Positions 28,651 to 38,664 are shown, numbered from the stretch's first letter. The stretch is 64,000 bases of DNA from Microcella humidisoli (GCF_024362325.1 NZ_CP101497.1:124001-188000); one strand, 5' to 3'. Made by a program: numbers and translations. The notes: generated by a model from the sequence alone, not told the origin.

Positions 28651-28667
28651 CGGTGAATATATCACCG
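28651..28667 (-). promoter_or_regulatory. Palindromic operator overlapping a leaderless extended -10 promoter
   Basis: CGGTGA-N5-TCACCG is a perfect inverted repeat. On the minus strand it contains TG-A-TATATT (28664-28656), and six bases separate TATATT from the ATG at 28649. Repressor binding would therefore cover the -10 box and the start site. The likely repressor is the HTH-MNT protein. Confidence 0.6.
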
Positions 28668-28692
28668 TGCTATCGAGAGGAGACGAGAATCC

Positions 28693-29556
28693 TCAGCGGT
28701 GCGCGGTGGTCGCGCGGTCGCGGCCGAGCAGGTCGCGATGTGAGGCGACCGCGGTGAAGCCCCCCGCGCGCACGATGGTCGCGATGGCCGCGGCCTGCAG
28801 CTCGCCGTGCTCGATCACGAGAGTGCCGCCGGGTCGCAGCAGGCGGTGCGCGGTGACGACGAGCGCGCGCACGGCGTCCAGCCCGTCGGCACCCGAGTAG
28901 AGAGCGTGCTCCGGGTCGAAGAGGCGCACCTCGGGGTCGCGGGGAACCGCGCCCACGGGGATGTAGGGCGGGTTGGAGGCGACGACGTCGACGGTTCCGT
29001 CGAGCTCGGGCACCGCATCCGCGAGATCGGCGAAGACGAGCCGCACGCGATCGTCGCCGTAGCGGCGCACGTTGCGAGTCGTCCAGACGAACGCGGGGGC
29101 CGAGTTCTCGACCGCGACGACCTGCGCGTGGGGCACCTCGACAGCCATCGCGAGGGCGATCGCTCCGCTGCCACTGCCGAGATCGACCGCGAGCGGGCTC
29201 GCGCTCGGCACGGCCGCGAGGGCGTCGATCGCGAACTGCACGACGAGCTCGGTCTCGGGCCGGGGCACGAACACTCCGGGGCCGACCGCGAGCTCGAGCG
29301 TGCGGAACGGCGCGACCCCCGTGATGTGCTGCACGGGCTCGCGCGTCGCGCGGCGCTCGATGTACTCGGTGATCGTCATGACCTGCTCGGCATCGACGGG
29401 CGCGCCGATGAGGGCCTTGGCCTGCACCTGCCCGCGGCTCATGCCGAGCACGTGGCCGATGAGCAGGTCGGCGTCAGCCTCGGGCGTCGGCACGCCGGCC
29501 TCACCCAGCACGCTGACGGCGTGCGCGCGCAACGTCGCCAGGTCGGGCATGCTCAC
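28693..29556 (-). CDS. prmC: Peptide chain release factor N5-glutamine methyltransferase
   Basis: This 287-residue SAM methyltransferase modifies the Gln of the GGQ motif in release factors. Motifs are DLGSGSGAIALAMA (SAM binding) and NPPYIPVG (catalytic), after an N-terminal helical substrate domain. It starts 10 bp after prfA, whose product is its substrate. It is the last gene of the conserved block before the inserted MNT-HEPN module. Confidence 0.96.
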   Translation of the reverse strand: MSMPDLATLRAHAVSVLGEAGVPTPEADADLLIGHVLGMSRGQVQAKALIGAPVDAEQVMTITEYIERRATREPVQHITGVAPFRTLELAVGPGVFVPRPETELVVQFAIDALAAVPSASPLAVDLGSGSGAIALAMAVEVPHAQVVAVENSAPAFVWTTRNVRRYGDDRVRLVFADLADAVPELDGTVDVVASNPPYIPVGAVPRDPEVRLFDPEHALYSGADGLDAVRALVVTAHRLLRPGGTLVIEHGELQAAAIATIVRAGGFTAVASHRDLLGRDRATTAHR

Positions 29557-29565
29557 GGTCGGGGG

Positions 29566-30648
29566 TCAGGCGTCGGTGTCGCCGAGAGCCGCGAGCCGCG
29601 CCTCTTCGTCGAACGAGATGCACGACTCGACCACGGGCGCGAGCGCTCCGTTCATGACGGCGTCGAGGTTGTAGGCCTTGTAGCCCGTGCGGTGATCGGC
29701 GATGCGGTTCTCGGGAAAGTTGTAGGTGCGGATGCGCTCCGAGCGGTCCATACCGCGAATCTGGCTCTTGCGGGCATCGCTCGCGACCGCGTCGCGCTCC
29801 TCCTGCTGGCGCGCGAGGATGCGGGCGCGCAGCACGCGCATCGCCGCCTCGCGGTTCTGCAGCTGGCTCTTCTCGTTCTGCATCGCCACGACGATGCCCG
29901 TGGGCAGGTGGGTGATGCGCACGGCGGAGTCGGTCGTGTTGACCGACTGCCCGCCGGGGCCCGACGAGCGGTAGACGTCGATCTTGAGGTCGTTCTGGTT
30001 GATCTCGACCTCTTCGGGCTCATCGACCTCAGGGAAGACGAGCACGCCCGTCGTCGAGGTGTGGATGCGTCCCTGCGACTCCGTCGCCGGCACGCGCTGC
30101 ACGCGGTGCACGCCGCCCTCGTACTTGAGGCTGGCCCACGGGCCCTCAGCGGGATCGCTCGAGCTGCCCTTGATGGCGACCTGCACGTCTTTGTACCCGC
30201 CCATGTCGCTGCGGGTGGCGTCGAGCAGCTCGACCTTCCACCCGCGCGACTCGGCGTAGTAGCTGTACATGCGCAGCAGGTCGGCCGCGAACAGCGCCGA
30301 CTCCTCGCCGCCCTCGCCACCCTTGATCTCCATGATCACGTCGCGCCCGTCGTCCGGGTCGCGCGGGATCAGGAGCCAGCGCAGCTTCTCGGCGCGCTCG
30401 GTCACGGCCTGCTCGAGAGCGGGCACCTCGTCGGCGAACGCCTCGTCGTCCTTCGCGAGCTCACGAGCCGCGACGAGGTCCTCTTCCGACTGCTGCCACT
30501 TGCTGTGAGCATCCACGATCTGGCTCAGCTCGGCGTAGCGCCGGTTGAGTTTCTTCGCGCGCGCGGCGTCGGCGTGCACGGCGGGGTCGCCGAGCTGCTC
30601 CTGCAACGACTCGTGCTCGGCGATCAGGGCGCCGACCGATTCGAACAC
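29566..30648 (-). CDS. prfA: Peptide chain release factor 1
   Basis: This 360-residue RF1 recognises UAA and UAG. The anticodon-like PAT motif is in [10 protein letters not shown], and the catalytic GGQ in [12 protein letters not shown] chose the GTG at 30648 ([15 protein letters not shown]), which gives the standard length; a longer frame to 30804 lies inside rho and does not look conserved. It starts 5 bp after rho, without the rpmE gene that lies between rho and prfA in M. tuberculosis. Confidence 0.96.
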   Translation of the reverse strand: MFESVGALIAEHESLQEQLGDPAVHADAARAKKLNRRYAELSQIVDAHSKWQQSEEDLVAARELAKDDEAFADEVPALEQAVTERAEKLRWLLIPRDPDDGRDVIMEIKGGEGGEESALFAADLLRMYSYYAESRGWKVELLDATRSDMGGYKDVQVAIKGSSSDPAEGPWASLKYEGGVHRVQRVPATESQGRIHTSTTGVLVFPEVDEPEEVEINQNDLKIDVYRSSGPGGQSVNTTDSAVRITHLPTGIVVAMQNEKSQLQNREAAMRVLRARILARQQEERDAVASDARKSQIRGMDRSERIRTYNFPENRIADHRTGYKAYNLDAVMNGALAPVVESCISFDEEARLAALGDTDA

Positions 30649-30653
30649 GACGC

Positions 30654-32633
30654 TCAGCTGTCGGCGTGCGTCGACGCCTGCGGCAGCGACTTCTGCACGG
30701 CCACCAAGAACTCGACGTTCGAGGCCGTGTCTTTCAGCTTGCCGAGGACGAGTTCGAGCGCCGCTTGCGTGTCGAGGCTCGCGAGCGCACGACGCAGCTG
30801 CCACGTGACGCGCACCTCGTCGGCGCCGAGCAGCATCTCTTCGCGGCGCGTGCCCGACGCCGAGATGTCGACGGCCGGGAAGATGCGCTTGTCGGCGAGC
30901 TGGCGCGAGAGGCGAAGCTCCATGTTGCCGGTGCCCTTGAACTCCTCGAAGATCACCTCGTCCATCTTCGACCCGGTCTCGACGAGCGCCGTCGCGAGGA
31001 TGGTGAGCGAGCCACCGTCTTCGATGTTGCGCGCGGCGCCGAAGAAGCGCTTCGGCGGGTACAGCGCGGCCGAGTCGACACCGCCCGAGAGGATGCGCCC
31101 GCTCGTCGGTGCCGTCACGTTGTACGCGCGGCCGAGGCGGGTGATCGAGTCGAGCAGCACGACGACGTCGTGCCCGAGCTCGACGAGGCGCTTCGCGCGC
31201 TCGATGGCGAGCTCGGCGACCGTCGTGTGGTCCTCCGCGGGGCGGTCGAACGTCGAGGCGATGACCTCGCCCTTGACCGAGCGCTGCATGTCGGTGACCT
31301 CTTCGGGGCGCTCGTCGACGAGCACGACCATGAGGTGAACCTCGGGGTTGTTCTTCGCGATCGCGTCGGCAATGGCCTGCAGCACGAGCGTCTTGCCGGC
31401 CTTGGGCGGCGAGACGATGAGGCCGCGCTGGCCCTTGCCGATAGGGGCCGCGAGGTCGATGATGCGCGTCGAGAGCGTGCCCGGCGCGGTCTCGAGGCGC
31501 AGGCGCTCGGTCGGGTACAGCGGCGTGAGCTTGCTGAACTCAACGCGGGCGGCGGCCTCCTCGACGGTCTGACCGTTGATCGAGTCGACACGCACGAGGG
31601 CGTTGTACTTCTGGCGGCCCTGGTTCTCGCCTTCGCGCGGCTGGCGGATCGCACCGACCACCGCGTCACCCTTGCGCAGGCCGTACTTCTTGACCTGGCC
31701 GAGCGAGACGTACACGTCGCTCGGGCCCGGCAGGTAGCCGGTGGTGCGCACGAAGGCGTAGTTGTCGAGCACGTCGAGGATGCCCGCCACGGGGATGAGC
31801 ACGTCGTCGTCGCTGATCTCGGGCTCGAGCTCGTCGCCGCCGGGGCCGCGCTTGCGGTCACGGCCGCGACCGCGGTTGCGGTTGCGACCGTCGGCGTCCT
31901 GCTCGGCACGGTCGTTCTGCGGCCCGCGGTTCTGCTCGGCGGCGCGGGCGGTGCCCTCGGCACGCTGCTGCTCACGGGCCGACTGCTGGCCACCGCTCTG
32001 CTGCGCGCCGCTCTGCTGGCCGTTGTTCTGCTGGCCACCGTTCTGCTGGCCACCGTTCTGCTGGCCGCGGGCTTCGCCGTTCTCGGCGCGGTCGCCGCGA
32101 TCGGCACCCCGGCGGTTGCGGTTGCGGCTGCGGTTGCGGCCGCCCGCGGTGGCCGACTCGTCGCCCTCTCCCGGCTCGCCCGCGGCGGAGTCGCCGTCGG
32201 TCGACGCGGCTGCCGGGGCGTCGGTCGGCTCAGTGGCCGCGCTGTCGGCACCGGAAGGCTCGGACGCGCTCTCGACCGGGGCCGCGTCGGCAACCGGAAG
32301 GGCGGTGAGGGTGTCGCTCGTCACGCGGCGCGAGCCGCGACGGCGCGGGGCCTGGTCGGCGACGGGCGTCGTGGCCTCGGCCTGCTCGACGGGCTCGGCG
32401 ACGGCGTCGGCGACGGGCTCGGCCGCGGGCTCGACGTTAGGCTCTGCGGCGACGGCCTCGCCGGCGGACTCGGCACGGTTCTGGGTGATCGCGTCCACCA
32501 GTTCTCCCTTGCGAAGTTTCGAAACGCCGGCGACACCGAGCTCGGTCGCGAGCAGCTGCAGCTCGGCGAGCTTGAGGGTGCCGAGGTCGGCGGGGGCATC
32601 CGCGCTCGAGGCGCGGACGATGGGGTCAGTCAC
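30654..32633 (-). CDS. rho: Transcription termination factor Rho with long disordered insertion
   Basis: This 659-residue hexameric RNA-dependent ATPase ends transcription. The N-terminal Rho_N helical region ([18 protein letters not shown]) is followed by about 220 disordered residues rich in Ala/Glu/Pro, then Gly/Asn/Gln/Arg repeats ([10 protein letters not shown]). The cold-shock-like RNA-binding domain comes next, then the ATPase with [12 protein letters not shown] and [14 protein letters not shown]. Actinobacterial Rho insertions bind RNA and widen target range. I chose the GTG at 32633; the open frame extends upstream without a plausible start. It is transcribed with prfA 5 bp downstream. 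Confidence 0.96.
   Translation of the reverse strand: MTDPIVRASSADAPADLGTLKLAELQLLATELGVAGVSKLRKGELVDAITQNRAESAGEAVAAEPNVEPAAEPVADAVAEPVEQAEATTPVADQAPRRRGSRRVTSDTLTALPVADAAPVESASEPSGADSAATEPTDAPAAASTDGDSAAGEPGEGDESATAGGRNRSRNRNRRGADRGDRAENGEARGQQNGGQQNGGQQNNGQQSGAQQSGGQQSAREQQRAEGTARAAEQNRGPQNDRAEQDADGRNRNRGRGRDRKRGPGGDELEPEISDDDVLIPVAGILDVLDNYAFVRTTGYLPGPSDVYVSLGQVKKYGLRKGDAVVGAIRQPREGENQGRQKYNALVRVDSINGQTVEEAAARVEFSKLTPLYPTERLRLETAPGTLSTRIIDLAAPIGKGQRGLIVSPPKAGKTLVLQAIADAIAKNNPEVHLMVVLVDERPEEVTDMQRSVKGEVIASTFDRPAEDHTTVAELAIERAKRLVELGHDVVVLLDSITRLGRAYNVTAPTSGRILSGGVDSAALYPPKRFFGAARNIEDGGSLTILATALVETGSKMDEVIFEEFKGTGNMELRLSRQLADKRIFPAVDISASGTRREEMLLGADEVRVTWQLRRALASLDTQAALELVLGKLKDTASNVEFLVAVQKSLPQASTHADS
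31976..32067. repeat. Short tandem repeats coding Gly-Gln-Asn units in rho
   Basis: About six near-identical units of 12-15 bases (core GTTCTGCTGGCC on the plus strand) encode the [10 protein letters not shown] region of the Rho insertion. Such tracts can change length by slippage without breaking the frame. Confidence 0.7.
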
Positions 32634-32809
32634 GGGAATTGTTCCTTTCGGCTCCGAGCGAGATACGCCACGGAGGATGCCGGGTGCCTCATGATCGCGA
32701 TACCGGTGCGGTGCGGGGAGGAGACCGAGAAGCGGTGTCGACCGCGCGAACGCTGGGGTGGCGCGAGTGGAAGCAGCGGGGCTGCTGGTAATGCTCGGCT
32801 GGAGGGCGG

Positions 32810-33763
32810 TTAGACCGCGGCCTCGACCGGATGCGTGTTCACTGTAGCACCCTTGAAATCGACGGCCAGCATGTGCGACACCCACGGCGTGGTGGCGTGC
32901 TGCTCGATGAGCTCGGCCGCCTGCAGCCGTTGCGCGGGGTCGCTGCACAGCACGAGCACCGAGGGTCCGGCGCCCGACACGACGGCGGCGAGCCCGTGCT
33001 CGCGCAGCACCGTGATGAGCGCGTTCGTCTCGGGCATGGCGCTTGCCCGGTAGGTCTGGTGCAGCTTGTCTTCCGTCGCGGCGAGCAGGAGCTCAGGGCT
33101 CTGGATGAGCGCGGCGATGAGCAGGGCCGAGCGCGAGACATTGAAGATCGCGTCTTGGTGAGGCACCGACTCGGGCTGCAGCGAGCGGGCAAGGGCTGTC
33201 GACATGGTGCTCGTCTCGGGCACGGCGACGAGCAGCGAGACGCCGCGGTGCACGGTCAGACGCTTGTGCTGCGGGCCCTCGGGTGTGACCCAGGCGATGG
33301 TGAGACCGCCGAAGAGCGCCGGGGCGACGTTGTCGGGGTGGCCCTCGAGCTCGGTCGCCCGCGCGAGCAAGTCGTCGGCCGTCATGTCGACGATGCCCTC
33401 GAGAAGGCCCTTGGCAGCCATGACGCCCGAGACGATCGCCGCACCCGACGAGCCCATGCCGCGGCCGTGCGGGATGACGTTGTGGGCGACGAGGTCGAGG
33501 CCCGGCATCGCGAGCCCGTGGGCGGCGAACGTGTGGGCGATCGAGCGCACGACGAGGTTCGACTCGTCGGTCGGCACCTCGCCCTCGCCGACGCCGTGCA
33601 CGGCAACGGAGGCCCCTGGCGCCTCGCGCACGCTCACCTCGAGCTCGTCGTAGACCGACAGTGCGAGACCGAGCGTGTCGAAGCCCGGACCGAGGTTGGC
33701 GGTCGTCGCCGGCACCTTGACCGTGACGCGGCGACCGAGCAGCCGCGGGTCGACGGCGGTCAC
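32810..33763 (-). CDS. thrB: Homoserine kinase
   Basis: This 317-residue GHMP kinase phosphorylates homoserine to O-phosphohomoserine. Motifs are [19 protein letters not shown] at the N-terminus, the ATP loop [16 protein letters not shown], and the C-terminal GAGPSVLVL. The GTG at 33763 overlaps the thrC stop (GTGA). The gene order hom-thrC-thrB gives all steps from aspartate semialdehyde to threonine. About 175 bp separate it from rho; nothing clear was seen there. Confidence 0.96.
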   Translation of the reverse strand: MTAVDPRLLGRRVTVKVPATTANLGPGFDTLGLALSVYDELEVSVREAPGASVAVHGVGEGEVPTDESNLVVRSIAHTFAAHGLAMPGLDLVAHNVIPHGRGMGSSGAAIVSGVMAAKGLLEGIVDMTADDLLARATELEGHPDNVAPALFGGLTIAWVTPEGPQHKRLTVHRGVSLLVAVPETSTMSTALARSLQPESVPHQDAIFNVSRSALLIAALIQSPELLLAATEDKLHQTYRASAMPETNALITVLREHGLAAVVSGAGPSVLVLCSDPAQRLQAAELIEQHATTPWVSHMLAVDFKGATVNTHPVEAAV

Positions 33764-34842
33764 GCCGACACCCGCTGCAGGCCCAGCACCGAGGCGACCT
33801 CGGCAGTGTCGACGCGCACGACAGTCGGCGACACGTCCACGCCGTCGGGGCCCTTGAGCGCCCACTGCGGGTCTTTGAGCCCGTGGCCGGTGACCGTCAG
33901 CACGACGGTCGAGCCGGCGGGGATGGCGCCCGCCTCGGCGCGCTCGAGCAGGCCCGCGACAGAGATGGCCGATGCCGGCTCGACGAAGATGCCGACCTCC
34001 TGCGAGAGGAGACGGTGCGCGAGCAGGATGTGCTCGTCGGAGATGGCCCCGAAGTAGCCGTTGCTGTCATCGCGCGCGGCGAGCGCGAGCTCCCACGACG
34101 CGGGGTTGCCGATGCGGATCGCGCTCGCGATCGTCTCGGGCTTGCGCACGGGCTCGCCGAGCACGATGGGTGCGCTGCCCGAGGCCTGGAAACCGAACAT
34201 GCGCGGCAGTTTCGTGGTCGCGCCGCGGTCGAGCTCTTCGCGGTACCCGCGGTGGTACGCGGTGTAGTTGCCCGCATTGCCCACGGGAAGAATGTGGAAG
34301 TCAGGCGCATCCCCCAGCACCTCGACGACCTCGAACGCGCCCGTCTTCTGGCCCTCGATGCGATCGGGGTTGACCGAGTTGACGAGGTGCACGGGGTAGT
34401 TGGCCGAGAGGTCGCGGGCGATGTCGAGGCAGTCATCGAAGTTGCCCTCGATCTGGATGATCTCGGCCTTGTGGGCCACCGCCTGGCTGAGCTTGCCCAT
34501 CGAGATCTTGCCCTCGGGCACGAGCACCGCGGCCGTGATGCCCGCGTGCGTGGCGTACGCCGCGGCCGACGCCGAGGTGTTGCCGGTCGAGGCGCAGATG
34601 ACGGCCTTCGCGCCGTGCTCGACGGCCTTCGAGATGGCCATCGTCATGCCGCGGTCTTTGAACGACCCGGTCGGGTTCATGCCCTCGTACTTGACGTAGA
34701 CCGACGCACCCGTGCGCTCGCTGAGGTACCGAGCGGGAATGAGCGGCGTGCCGCCCTCACCGAGCGTGATGATCGGGGTGGCCTCGCTGATATCGAGTCG
34801 ATCGGCGTACTCGTGCAGGAGTCCGCGCCACTGCTTCGCCAT
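33760..34842 (-). CDS. thrC: Threonine synthase
   Basis: This 360-residue PLP enzyme converts O-phosphohomoserine to threonine. The PLP lysine is in [10 protein letters not shown], with the phosphate-binding [14 protein letters not shown] and [10 protein letters not shown]. It is the short bacterial type. The ATG directly abuts the hom stop, and its own stop overlaps thrB. Confidence 0.96.
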   Translation of the reverse strand: MAKQWRGLLHEYADRLDISEATPIITLGEGGTPLIPARYLSERTGASVYVKYEGMNPTGSFKDRGMTMAISKAVEHGAKAVICASTGNTSASAAAYATHAGITAAVLVPEGKISMGKLSQAVAHKAEIIQIEGNFDDCLDIARDLSANYPVHLVNSVNPDRIEGQKTGAFEVVEVLGDAPDFHILPVGNAGNYTAYHRGYREELDRGATTKLPRMFGFQASGSAPIVLGEPVRKPETIASAIRIGNPASWELALAARDDSNGYFGAISDEHILLAHRLLSQEVGIFVEPASAISVAGLLERAEAGAIPAGSTVVLTVTGHGLKDPQWALKGPDGVDVSPTVVRVDTAEVASVLGLQRVSA

Positions 34843-36174
34843 CTACAGTCCTTCTACTCGCAGCACGCTCGTCACGCTGTGGACGACGCTGCTGGTGGTC
34901 AGTGCCGCGACCGTTGCGGCGAGATCGGCCTCGGAGGCTTCATGAGTGCCGATAACCAGGGTAGCCGCGCTCGCCGCGCCCGAGGGACGCGCGGGGTCGG
35001 CCGGGGTCACCGACTGCTGCACCGTCTCGACCGAGACGCCGTGGCTCTGGAACAGGGCCGCGATGACGGCGAGCACGCCCGGCTCGTCGGCGACGAGGAG
35101 GGTGATCTGGTAGCGCGTCGTGATGGCGCTGATCGGCAGCACGGGCAGGTCGGCATGCGTGCTCTCGGCGACGCCGGGGCCGCCGACGACGTGCCGGCGG
35201 GCGGCCGAGACTACATCGCCGAGCACGGCCGACGCCGTCTGGATGCCGCCCGCGCCCGCGCCGTAGAACATGAGCGAGCCGGCGGCCTCGGCCTCGACGA
35301 ACACGGCGTTGTTCGCGCCGTGCACGGCCGCGAGCGGGTGCGTGTCGGGGATGAGCGCGGGGTGCACGCGCACGCTCACGCCGTCGACGCCGGACGCGGG
35401 ATCGGTGAGGCGCTCGCAGATGGCCAGCAGCTTGACGACGTAGCCGGCCTTGCGCGCCGCGACGACCTGCTCGAGCGTGACCTCCGTGATGCCCTCGCGG
35501 TGCACGGCGTCGGCGGGCACGAGCGTGTGGAAGGCGAGGCTCGCGAGGATGGCCGCCTTCTGCGCGGCGTCGTAGCCCCCGACATCGGCCGTCGGGTCGG
35601 CCTCGGCGTAGCCGAGCGCGCTCGCCGTGGCGAGCGCCTGCTCCATCGACTCGCCCTGCGTGTCCATGCGGTCGAGGATGAAGTTCGTCGTGCCGTTGAC
35701 GATGCCCAGGATGCGCTCCACGCGGTCGCCCGCGAGCGAATCGCGCAGCGGGCGGATGATCGGGATCGCCCCGCCCACGGCCGCCTCGTAGTACAGCTGC
35801 GCGCCGACCTGCCCGGCCGCCTCGAAGAGCTCGGGGCCGTGGGTGGCGAGGAGCGCCTTGTTGGCGGTGATGACGTCGGCGCCCGAGGTGAGCGCCTGCA
35901 GGATGAGCGTGCGCGCGGGCTCGAGCCCGCCCATGAGCTCGACGACGATGTCGGAGCTGAGGATGAGCGACTCGGCATCGGTCGTCAGCAGCTCGCGCGG
36001 GATGGCCGTGTCACGCGGCGCATCGAGGTCGCGCACGGCGACGCCCGCGAGCTCGATGCCGGCGCCGATGCGCGCGGCGAGCTCGTCGCGGTGCGTCAGC
36101 AGCTGGTCGGCGACCTGGGCGCCGACGCTGCCCGCGCCGAGCAGGGCGACGCGGAGGTTGCGGTATTCGATCAC
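34843..36174 (-). CDS. hom: Homoserine dehydrogenase
   Basis: This 443-residue enzyme reduces aspartate semialdehyde to homoserine, the branch to threonine and methionine. It shows the Rossmann motif VALLGAGSVGAQV, the catalytic region GIVNGTTNFILDRM, and a C-terminal ACT domain (LLVADEPGVLAVIAALFQ) that usually gives feedback inhibition by threonine. The GTG at 36174 overlaps the lysA stop (GTGA), so lysine and threonine branches are coupled. Confidence 0.96.
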   Translation of the reverse strand: MIEYRNLRVALLGAGSVGAQVADQLLTHRDELAARIGAGIELAGVAVRDLDAPRDTAIPRELLTTDAESLILSSDIVVELMGGLEPARTLILQALTSGADVITANKALLATHGPELFEAAGQVGAQLYYEAAVGGAIPIIRPLRDSLAGDRVERILGIVNGTTNFILDRMDTQGESMEQALATASALGYAEADPTADVGGYDAAQKAAILASLAFHTLVPADAVHREGITEVTLEQVVAARKAGYVVKLLAICERLTDPASGVDGVSVRVHPALIPDTHPLAAVHGANNAVFVEAEAAGSLMFYGAGAGGIQTASAVLGDVVSAARRHVVGGPGVAESTHADLPVLPISAITTRYQITLLVADEPGVLAVIAALFQSHGVSVETVQQSVTPADPARPSGAASAATLVIGTHEASEADLAATVAALTTSSVVHSVTSVLRVEGL

Positions 36175-37622
36175 GGAGTGTCTCCTCGGGGCTGGGTCGC
36201 AGGGGGGAGCTGGGCGAGCACGTCGCGGCGCAGCAGGTCGTGCTCGGTCTCGCCGCGCACGAGCAGTCGCGCGGCGCCGTCGCGCACGGCGACGACCGCG
36301 GGCCGCGCCAGGTAGTTGTAGTTGCTCGCGAGCGAGAAGCAGTACGCGCCCGTCGCGGGCACGGCGACGAGGTCGTCGGGCGCGGTGTCGGCGGGCAGGT
36401 AGGCATCGCGCACGACGATGTCGCCGCTCTCGCAGTGCTTGCCGGCGACGCGGACGAGCACGGGCTCGGCCGTGGATCCGCGGCCGGCGAGCGCCACCGA
36501 GTAGTCGGCGCTGTAGAGGGCGGGGCGGGCGTTGTCGCTCATGCCGCCATCGACGCTGACGTAGCGGCGCACGGCGGCCGCCTGCTCGTCGCCCTCGAGC
36601 GTCACCACGACGTCCTTCGTCGTGCCGACGGTGTAGAGCGTGACGCCCGCGGGCCCGATGATGGTGCGGCCCGGCTCGACAGCCACCTTCGGCATCGGGA
36701 TGCTCAACTCCTGGCACACGGAGGCCACGGCCGCGAGCAGCGCGTCGGCGACCTGCTCGATCGCGGGCGCCTCGTCGCTCTCGACGTAGGCGATGCCGAA
36801 GCCGCCGCCGAGGTTGAGCTCGGGCACCTCGCCTCCGGCGCCCAGCGCGGCGTGGAGCGTCAGCAGTCGGCGCGCCGCCTCGAGGAAGCCCTCGACGGCG
36901 AAGATCTGCGAGCCGATGTGCGAGTGCAGGCCCAGGAAGTGCAGACCGGGGTGGGCGCGGATGGCGGCCACTGCATCCGGAGCATCGGAGATCGGGATGC
37001 CGAACTTCTGGTCTTCGCGAGCCGTGGCGAGGTACTCGTGCGTGTGGGCGTGCACGCCCGAGTTGATGCGCAGGCGCACCGGCTGCACGCGCCCGTGGCG
37101 CTGGGCCGCGGCGGCGACGCGCTCGATCTCGATGAGGGAGTCGATGACGATCGCGCCCACGCCGACCTCGACGGCGCGGTCGATCTCGACGAGCGACTTG
37201 TTGTTGCCGTGCAGGCCGAGTCGGGCCGGATCGACTCCGGCGGCGAGCGCGACGGCGAGCTCTCCGCCGCTGGCCACGTCGATGTTGAGGCCCGCGGCGA
37301 TCATCCACCGGGCGGCCTCCGTGCACAGGAAGGCCTTGCCGGCGTAGTAGACGGCCGCGGTGGTGCCGTGCGCGGCGGCCGCGGTTGTGAAGGCCGCGAG
37401 CGTTCGCGCGGCCCGATCGCGGGCATCCTGCTCATCGATGACGTAGAGCGGCGTGCCGAACTCCGCGGCGAGGCGCGGCAGCGGCACCCCGCCGATCGCG
37501 ATCGCGCCGTCAGCCGTGCGCACGGCGCTCGAGGGCCAGACGTGGGCCGGCAGCGCGCCCGCGTCGGCGGGCGGCGTCAGCCACGACGGCGACAGCGGGT
37601 TGGCGAGCACGGAGGACCTCAC
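36171..37622 (-). CDS. lysA: Diaminopimelate decarboxylase
   Basis: This 483-residue fold-type III PLP enzyme makes lysine from meso-diaminopimelate. The PLP lysine is in VYYAGKAFL, with HSHIGSQI, a Gly-rich phosphate loop NLGGGFGIAY, EPGRTIIGP and CESGD. The start is GTG 37622 or GTG 37610; the second has GAGG seven bases upstream and leaves a family-like N-terminus, so the true protein may be four residues shorter. It lies 119 bp after the LmeA-like gene, with a hairpin in the gap. Confidence 0.95.
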   Translation of the reverse strand: MRSSVLANPLSPSWLTPPADAGALPAHVWPSSAVRTADGAIAIGGVPLPRLAAEFGTPLYVIDEQDARDRAARTLAAFTTAAAAHGTTAAVYYAGKAFLCTEAARWMIAAGLNIDVASGGELAVALAAGVDPARLGLHGNNKSLVEIDRAVEVGVGAIVIDSLIEIERVAAAAQRHGRVQPVRLRINSGVHAHTHEYLATAREDQKFGIPISDAPDAVAAIRAHPGLHFLGLHSHIGSQIFAVEGFLEAARRLLTLHAALGAGGEVPELNLGGGFGIAYVESDEAPAIEQVADALLAAVASVCQELSIPMPKVAVEPGRTIIGPAGVTLYTVGTTKDVVVTLEGDEQAAAVRRYVSVDGGMSDNARPALYSADYSVALAGRGSTAEPVLVRVAGKHCESGDIVVRDAYLPADTAPDDLVAVPATGAYCFSLASNYNYLARPAVVAVRDGAARLLVRGETEHDLLRRDVLAQLPPATQPRGDTP

Positions 37623-37657
37623 GGGACGACGATCTGGGGAGTGTGAGGCGAGCGAAC

Positions 37658-37679
37658 CCGGCTTGGTTCCTGAAGCCGG
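37658..37679 (-). other. Hairpin in the leader of lysA
   Basis: CCGGCTT and AAGCCGG form a 7-bp stem with an 8-base loop, 36 bp before the lysA start. There is no T tract and nothing resembling a lysine riboswitch. It may be a partial terminator between the LmeA-like gene and lysA. Confidence 0.3.
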
Positions 37680-37741
37680 TTCTGAGTTTAGCGGCGCGCG
37701 GCGCGGGGAATCACCCGCGAGGGTTCGCCTGCAGGCGCGTT

Positions 37742-38662
37742 CTAGCCGCAGGCGCCGCGCGTCGAGAACTCGGGGCCACCCAGCGCCGCGTCCTCGGCGG
37801 CGAAGACCACCACGAGCTGCTCGTCGCCGACCTGCACCGAGGTGAGCTCGAGCGCCTGCGGCAGGTACTGCGCCACGCAGAAGCGCTGCGACGTCAGCAG
37901 GGGCTCGACGAGCCCGCCGAACTGCTCCTGCAGCTGTGCGGCGTCGAGCCGCTCGTCGCCGAGCTGCACGCTCGACGGGGTGAACGCCAACTGCCCGTCT
38001 TGCACCGAGGGCGTGAGGCCGAGGCCGACCGAGAAATCGATGCCGAAGAACGAGAACGCGGTCTGGAACCGGATCTCGCGCTCGTCGAGCTGCACATCGT
38101 TGACGACCGTGCCGGCGAGGAACCCGGCGATCGCCGCGACATCCGCCTCGGCGACGCGGTAGACGGCCTGCACCGAGTCGCTGGGCTGCGCCGGATCGAT
38201 CGCCACGCCCTGCGCGATGAGGGTGAGGTCGCCCGCGAGCTCGCCCACGGAGACGCCGGGCGCGTCGACCGTGACCTCGTCGAGGCGCCCGCCGATGACC
38301 TGCAGCAGCACCGAGGCGCCGTCGATCGTGACCTCGACCGGATGCTCGGGGTCGAGCTGCAGCGATTCGCGAACCTGATCGGCGATGAGTGCGGAGGCCT
38401 GCTGACGCGCGAGCGACTCGGCGATGACCGCGGCGACGCCGAGCACGACGATGATGCTGATCACGACGATCGCCGCGATGAGCCCTCGGCGGCGGGGGCG
38501 CGGCGCGGGCTCGACGACGACGACCGTGTCGGGCTGCGGTTCGCTCGCCTCGGACGGCTCGGGCTGCGGCTCCTGCTCGGGCTGCAGCTCCTGCTCGGGC
38601 TGCGGCTCCTGCTCGGGCTGCTCGGGCTGCTCGGGCTCACTCGGCGTCGTCGGGTCGGCCAT
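37742..38662 (-). CDS. LmeA-like (DUF2993) membrane-anchored lipid-binding protein
   Basis: This 306-residue protein has a Pro/Glu/Gln-rich N-terminus (about 1-55), one membrane helix (about 61-83) and a secreted DUF2993 domain with ESLARQQASALIADQVRESL and a beta-rich continuation. In mycobacteria LmeA binds phospholipid and supports lipomannan synthesis; the function here is inference. It starts 2 bp after the argS stop, so the two are co-transcribed, which is also common in relatives. Confidence 0.85.
   Translation of the reverse strand: MADPTTPSEPEQPEQPEQEPQPEQELQPEQEPQPEPSEASEPQPDTVVVVEPAPRPRRRGLIAAIVVISIIVVLGVAAVIAESLARQQASALIADQVRESLQLDPEHPVEVTIDGASVLLQVIGGRLDEVTVDAPGVSVGELAGDLTLIAQGVAIDPAQPSDSVQAVYRVAEADVAAIAGFLAGTVVNDVQLDEREIRFQTAFSFFGIDFSVGLGLTPSVQDGQLAFTPSSVQLGDERLDAAQLQEQFGGLVEPLLTSQRFCVAQYLPQALELTSVQVGDEQLVVVFAAEDAALGGPEFSTRGACG
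38566..38640. repeat. Tandem repeats coding Pro-Glu-Gln units
   Basis: Repeated GCTCGGGCTGC-type units of 9-18 bases encode the PEQPEQPEQE and QPEQE stretch at the cytoplasmic N-terminus of the LmeA-like protein. The copy number may vary in frame. Confidence 0.6.
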
Positions 38663-38664
38663 GG

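Noticed and set aside
28807..31338. Long plus-strand open frame of 843 codons
   Set aside because: Antisense to prmC, prfA and rho; no recognisable domain.
31976..32067. Possible CRISPR-like array
   Set aside because: The units are 12-15 bases, without spacers, in frame inside rho; they code Gly/Gln/Asn repeats.
37623..37741. Lysine riboswitch or attenuator before lysA
   Set aside because: The gap is only 119 bp, with one simple hairpin; the riboswitch fold is much longer and not seen.
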